From: Streptomyces halobius
GTDB taxonomy: Bacteria > Actinomycetota > Actinomycetes > Streptomycetales > Streptomycetaceae
Length of the DNA: 64,000 nucleotides
NCBI RefSeq assembly: GCF_023277745.1
Contig: NZ_CP086322.1
Span: 3,410,001 to 3,474,000, forward strand
Reading direction: 5' to 3'
Of this stretch, positions 62,861 through 64,000 are shown in pieces (the first letter of the stretch is position 1; each line of letters opens with the position of its first letter). The position numbers and the translations under genes are program-made. The notes below the pieces were generated by a model. That model was not told where the DNA came from, searched no databases, and saw nothing but the letters and a program-made list of their open reading frames with translations.

Positions 62861-64000
62861 TCCGCTGTATCCGGCACATCGCCGGCTTCACCCTCCTGCT
62901 GCTGGTCGCGCTGCTGGTCAACGCCGCGCGGGTGCAGCTCTTCGAGGCGGAGACATACACCGGGAATCCGGCCAACCGCCGTACCTTCGTGGAGCGCTAC
63001 GGGCAGCCCCGCGGCGCCGTCCTCGTCGCGGGCAGGCCCGTCACCGGCTCCCGGGACAGCGGCGGCCGGCTGCGCTTCGAGCGGACCTACACCGACGGGC
63101 CGCTGTACGCACCGGTCACCGGCTACTCCTCACAGGTCTACGGCACCTCCCTGATCGAGCGCGCCGAGGACGGCATCCTCTCCGGCACCGACGAGCGGCT
63201 GACCGCATTTCCCTGGTGGGACGATCTGACGCGCGCCCACCGGGCGGGCGGCAGCGTCGCCACCACCATCCGGCCCGAAATGCAGCGCGCCGCGTTCCAC
63301 GGTCTGGGGCGCAGGAAGGGCGCGGTGGTCGCCATCGAGCCCCGCACCGGCCGGATCCTGGCGCTGGCCAGCACCCCCTCGTACGACCCCAACGAGCTGT
63401 CCGGCAACGGCACTTCGGTCGGCGCGGCCTGGCGGCGGCTGAACGACGACACGGACCGGCCGATGCTCAACCGGGCCCTCCGGGAGACCTATCCCCCCGG
63501 CTCCGCCTTCAAGGTCGTCACCGCCGCGGCGGCACTGGACAACGGAACGGTCACCGATATCGACGCCTCGACGGACGCCCCCGATCCCTACCGCCTGCCC
63601 GGCACCGGCATCCGGCTCCGCAACACGGCGTCCGGCTGCGCGCACGCCACCCTCAAGGACGCCTTCCGTGTCTCCTGCAACACCGTCTTCGCGCGACTGG
63701 GCACCGCGGTCGGGCTGCGCGGCATGGTCGACACCGCGCAGAAGTTCGGCTTCAACGACCGCCGACTGCGCATCCCGTCCGCCGTCGCCCCCAGCAACTT
63801 CGACACCCGGATGACCCCGGCCCAGGTCGCGCTGTCCGCCATCGGGCAGTACAACACCACCGCCACCCCGCTCCAGATGGCGATGGTCGCGGCGGCGGTC
63901 GCCAACAACGGTGCGCTGACCCCGCCGCGGCTCGTCGACAGGGTGACCGACGCGGACGGAAACCCCCTCTTCGCCGTCCGGCACCGCCGCGCGCGCCAGG
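62857..64000 (+). CDS. Class B penicillin-binding protein (partial, runs off the window)
   Basis: The first 381 codons of a transpeptidase. An N-terminal membrane anchor (AGFTLLLLVALLVNAARV, residues 9-26) precedes the PBP dimerisation region with RNxxGD-like elements (NPANRRTFVERYGQPRGAVL). The transpeptidase domain has the active-site SxxK as SAFK with Ser216 in TYPPGSAFKVVTAAAALDNG and the SxN motif as SCN (273-275). The KTG motif is expected beyond the window. GTG at 62857 overlaps the SEDS stop, making an obligate FtsW-PBP pair. Confidence 0.93.
   Translation, partial: MIRCIRHIAGFTLLLLVALLVNAARVQLFEAETYTGNPANRRTFVERYGQPRGAVLVAGRPVTGSRDSGGRLRFERTYTDGPLYAPVTGYSSQVYGTSLIERAEDGILSGTDERLTAFPWWDDLTRAHRAGGSVATTIRPEMQRAAFHGLGRRKGAVVAIEPRTGRILALASTPSYDPNELSGNGTSVGAAWRRLNDDTDRPMLNRALRETYPPGSAFKVVTAAAALDNGTVTDIDASTDAPDPYRLPGTGIRLRNTASGCAHATLKDAFRVSCNTVFARLGTAVGLRGMVDTAQKFGFNDRRLRIPSAVAPSNFDTRMTPAQVALSAIGQYNTTATPLQMAMVAAAVANNGALTPPRLVDRVTDADGNPLFAVRHRRARQ

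Overview
The window is chromosomal DNA of a Streptomyces species or a very close relative. The evidence is very high G+C coding sequence with G or C in almost every third codon position, GTG starts, 1-4 base start/stop overlaps, an actinobacterial Rho with a long basic/acidic insertion, and the gene order atpIBEFHAGDC - wecA-like - glyA - phosphatase - sua5 - prmC - prfA - rpmE - LCP - rho - thrB - thrC - hom - lysA - nrtL, which is a conserved core block of Streptomyces chromosomes.

Layout. (1) 288-8238: core and near-core genes: an anti-sigma antagonist, 3-hydroxybutyryl-CoA dehydrogenase, a TetR regulator divergent from a drug-type ABC exporter, a cobalamin adenosyltransferase, a two-component system and a DUF2550 membrane protein. 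(2) 8285-16313: the whole F1Fo ATP synthase operon on the minus strand, with a strong terminator at its end. (3) 16604-34434: a long run of minus-strand housekeeping genes for cell-wall precursors, one-carbon metabolism, translation termination, transcription termination and the threonine/lysine branch of aspartate metabolism. (4) 34635-49678: a tRNA-Arg(CCG) gene used as attachment site by a complete 15.0-kb actinomycete integrative and conjugative element (AICE). It is bounded by 42-bp direct repeats and carries integrase, excisionase, a RepAAA plus prim-pol replication pair, an FtsK-type TraB translocase, several small Spd-like membrane proteins, a C5 cytosine methyltransferase, and a regulatory block (NsdA-like TPR regulator, phosphotransferase-like protein, double-winged-helix GntR protein). 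(5) 49679-60646: an accessory zone rich in decaying genes: a second dead integrase, a PIN-type toxin-antitoxin pair, a broken helicase/phospholipase-D protein, a broken GntR-DUF1648 set, a streptothricin-acetyltransferase-like GNAT, an orphan cytochrome P450 with a SnoaL-like protein, and a shattered Gfo/Idh/MocA oxidoreductase. (6) 60890-64000: a small secreted SH3-like protein, then an FtsW/RodA-type polymerase translationally coupled to a class B penicillin-binding protein that runs off the window.

The AICE is the most information-rich part. Besides its genes it shows non-coding signals that fit one mobile unit: 42-bp core att repeats, a 22-bp repeat just inside each end (candidate integrase arm sites), CTGTCCGG iterons both in the 3' end of the rep gene and next to attR (candidate Rep sites), three GGGTGCTA octamers plus a 14-bp palindrome immediately 3' of traB (candidate clt transfer locus), and a 43-bp hairpin-forming leader duplicated upstream of the prim-pol gene and of the first gene of the transfer operon, where it could mask ribosome binding sites. 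The methyltransferase gene also contains a long alternative same-strand frame with four LPTP repeats that looks like overprinting.
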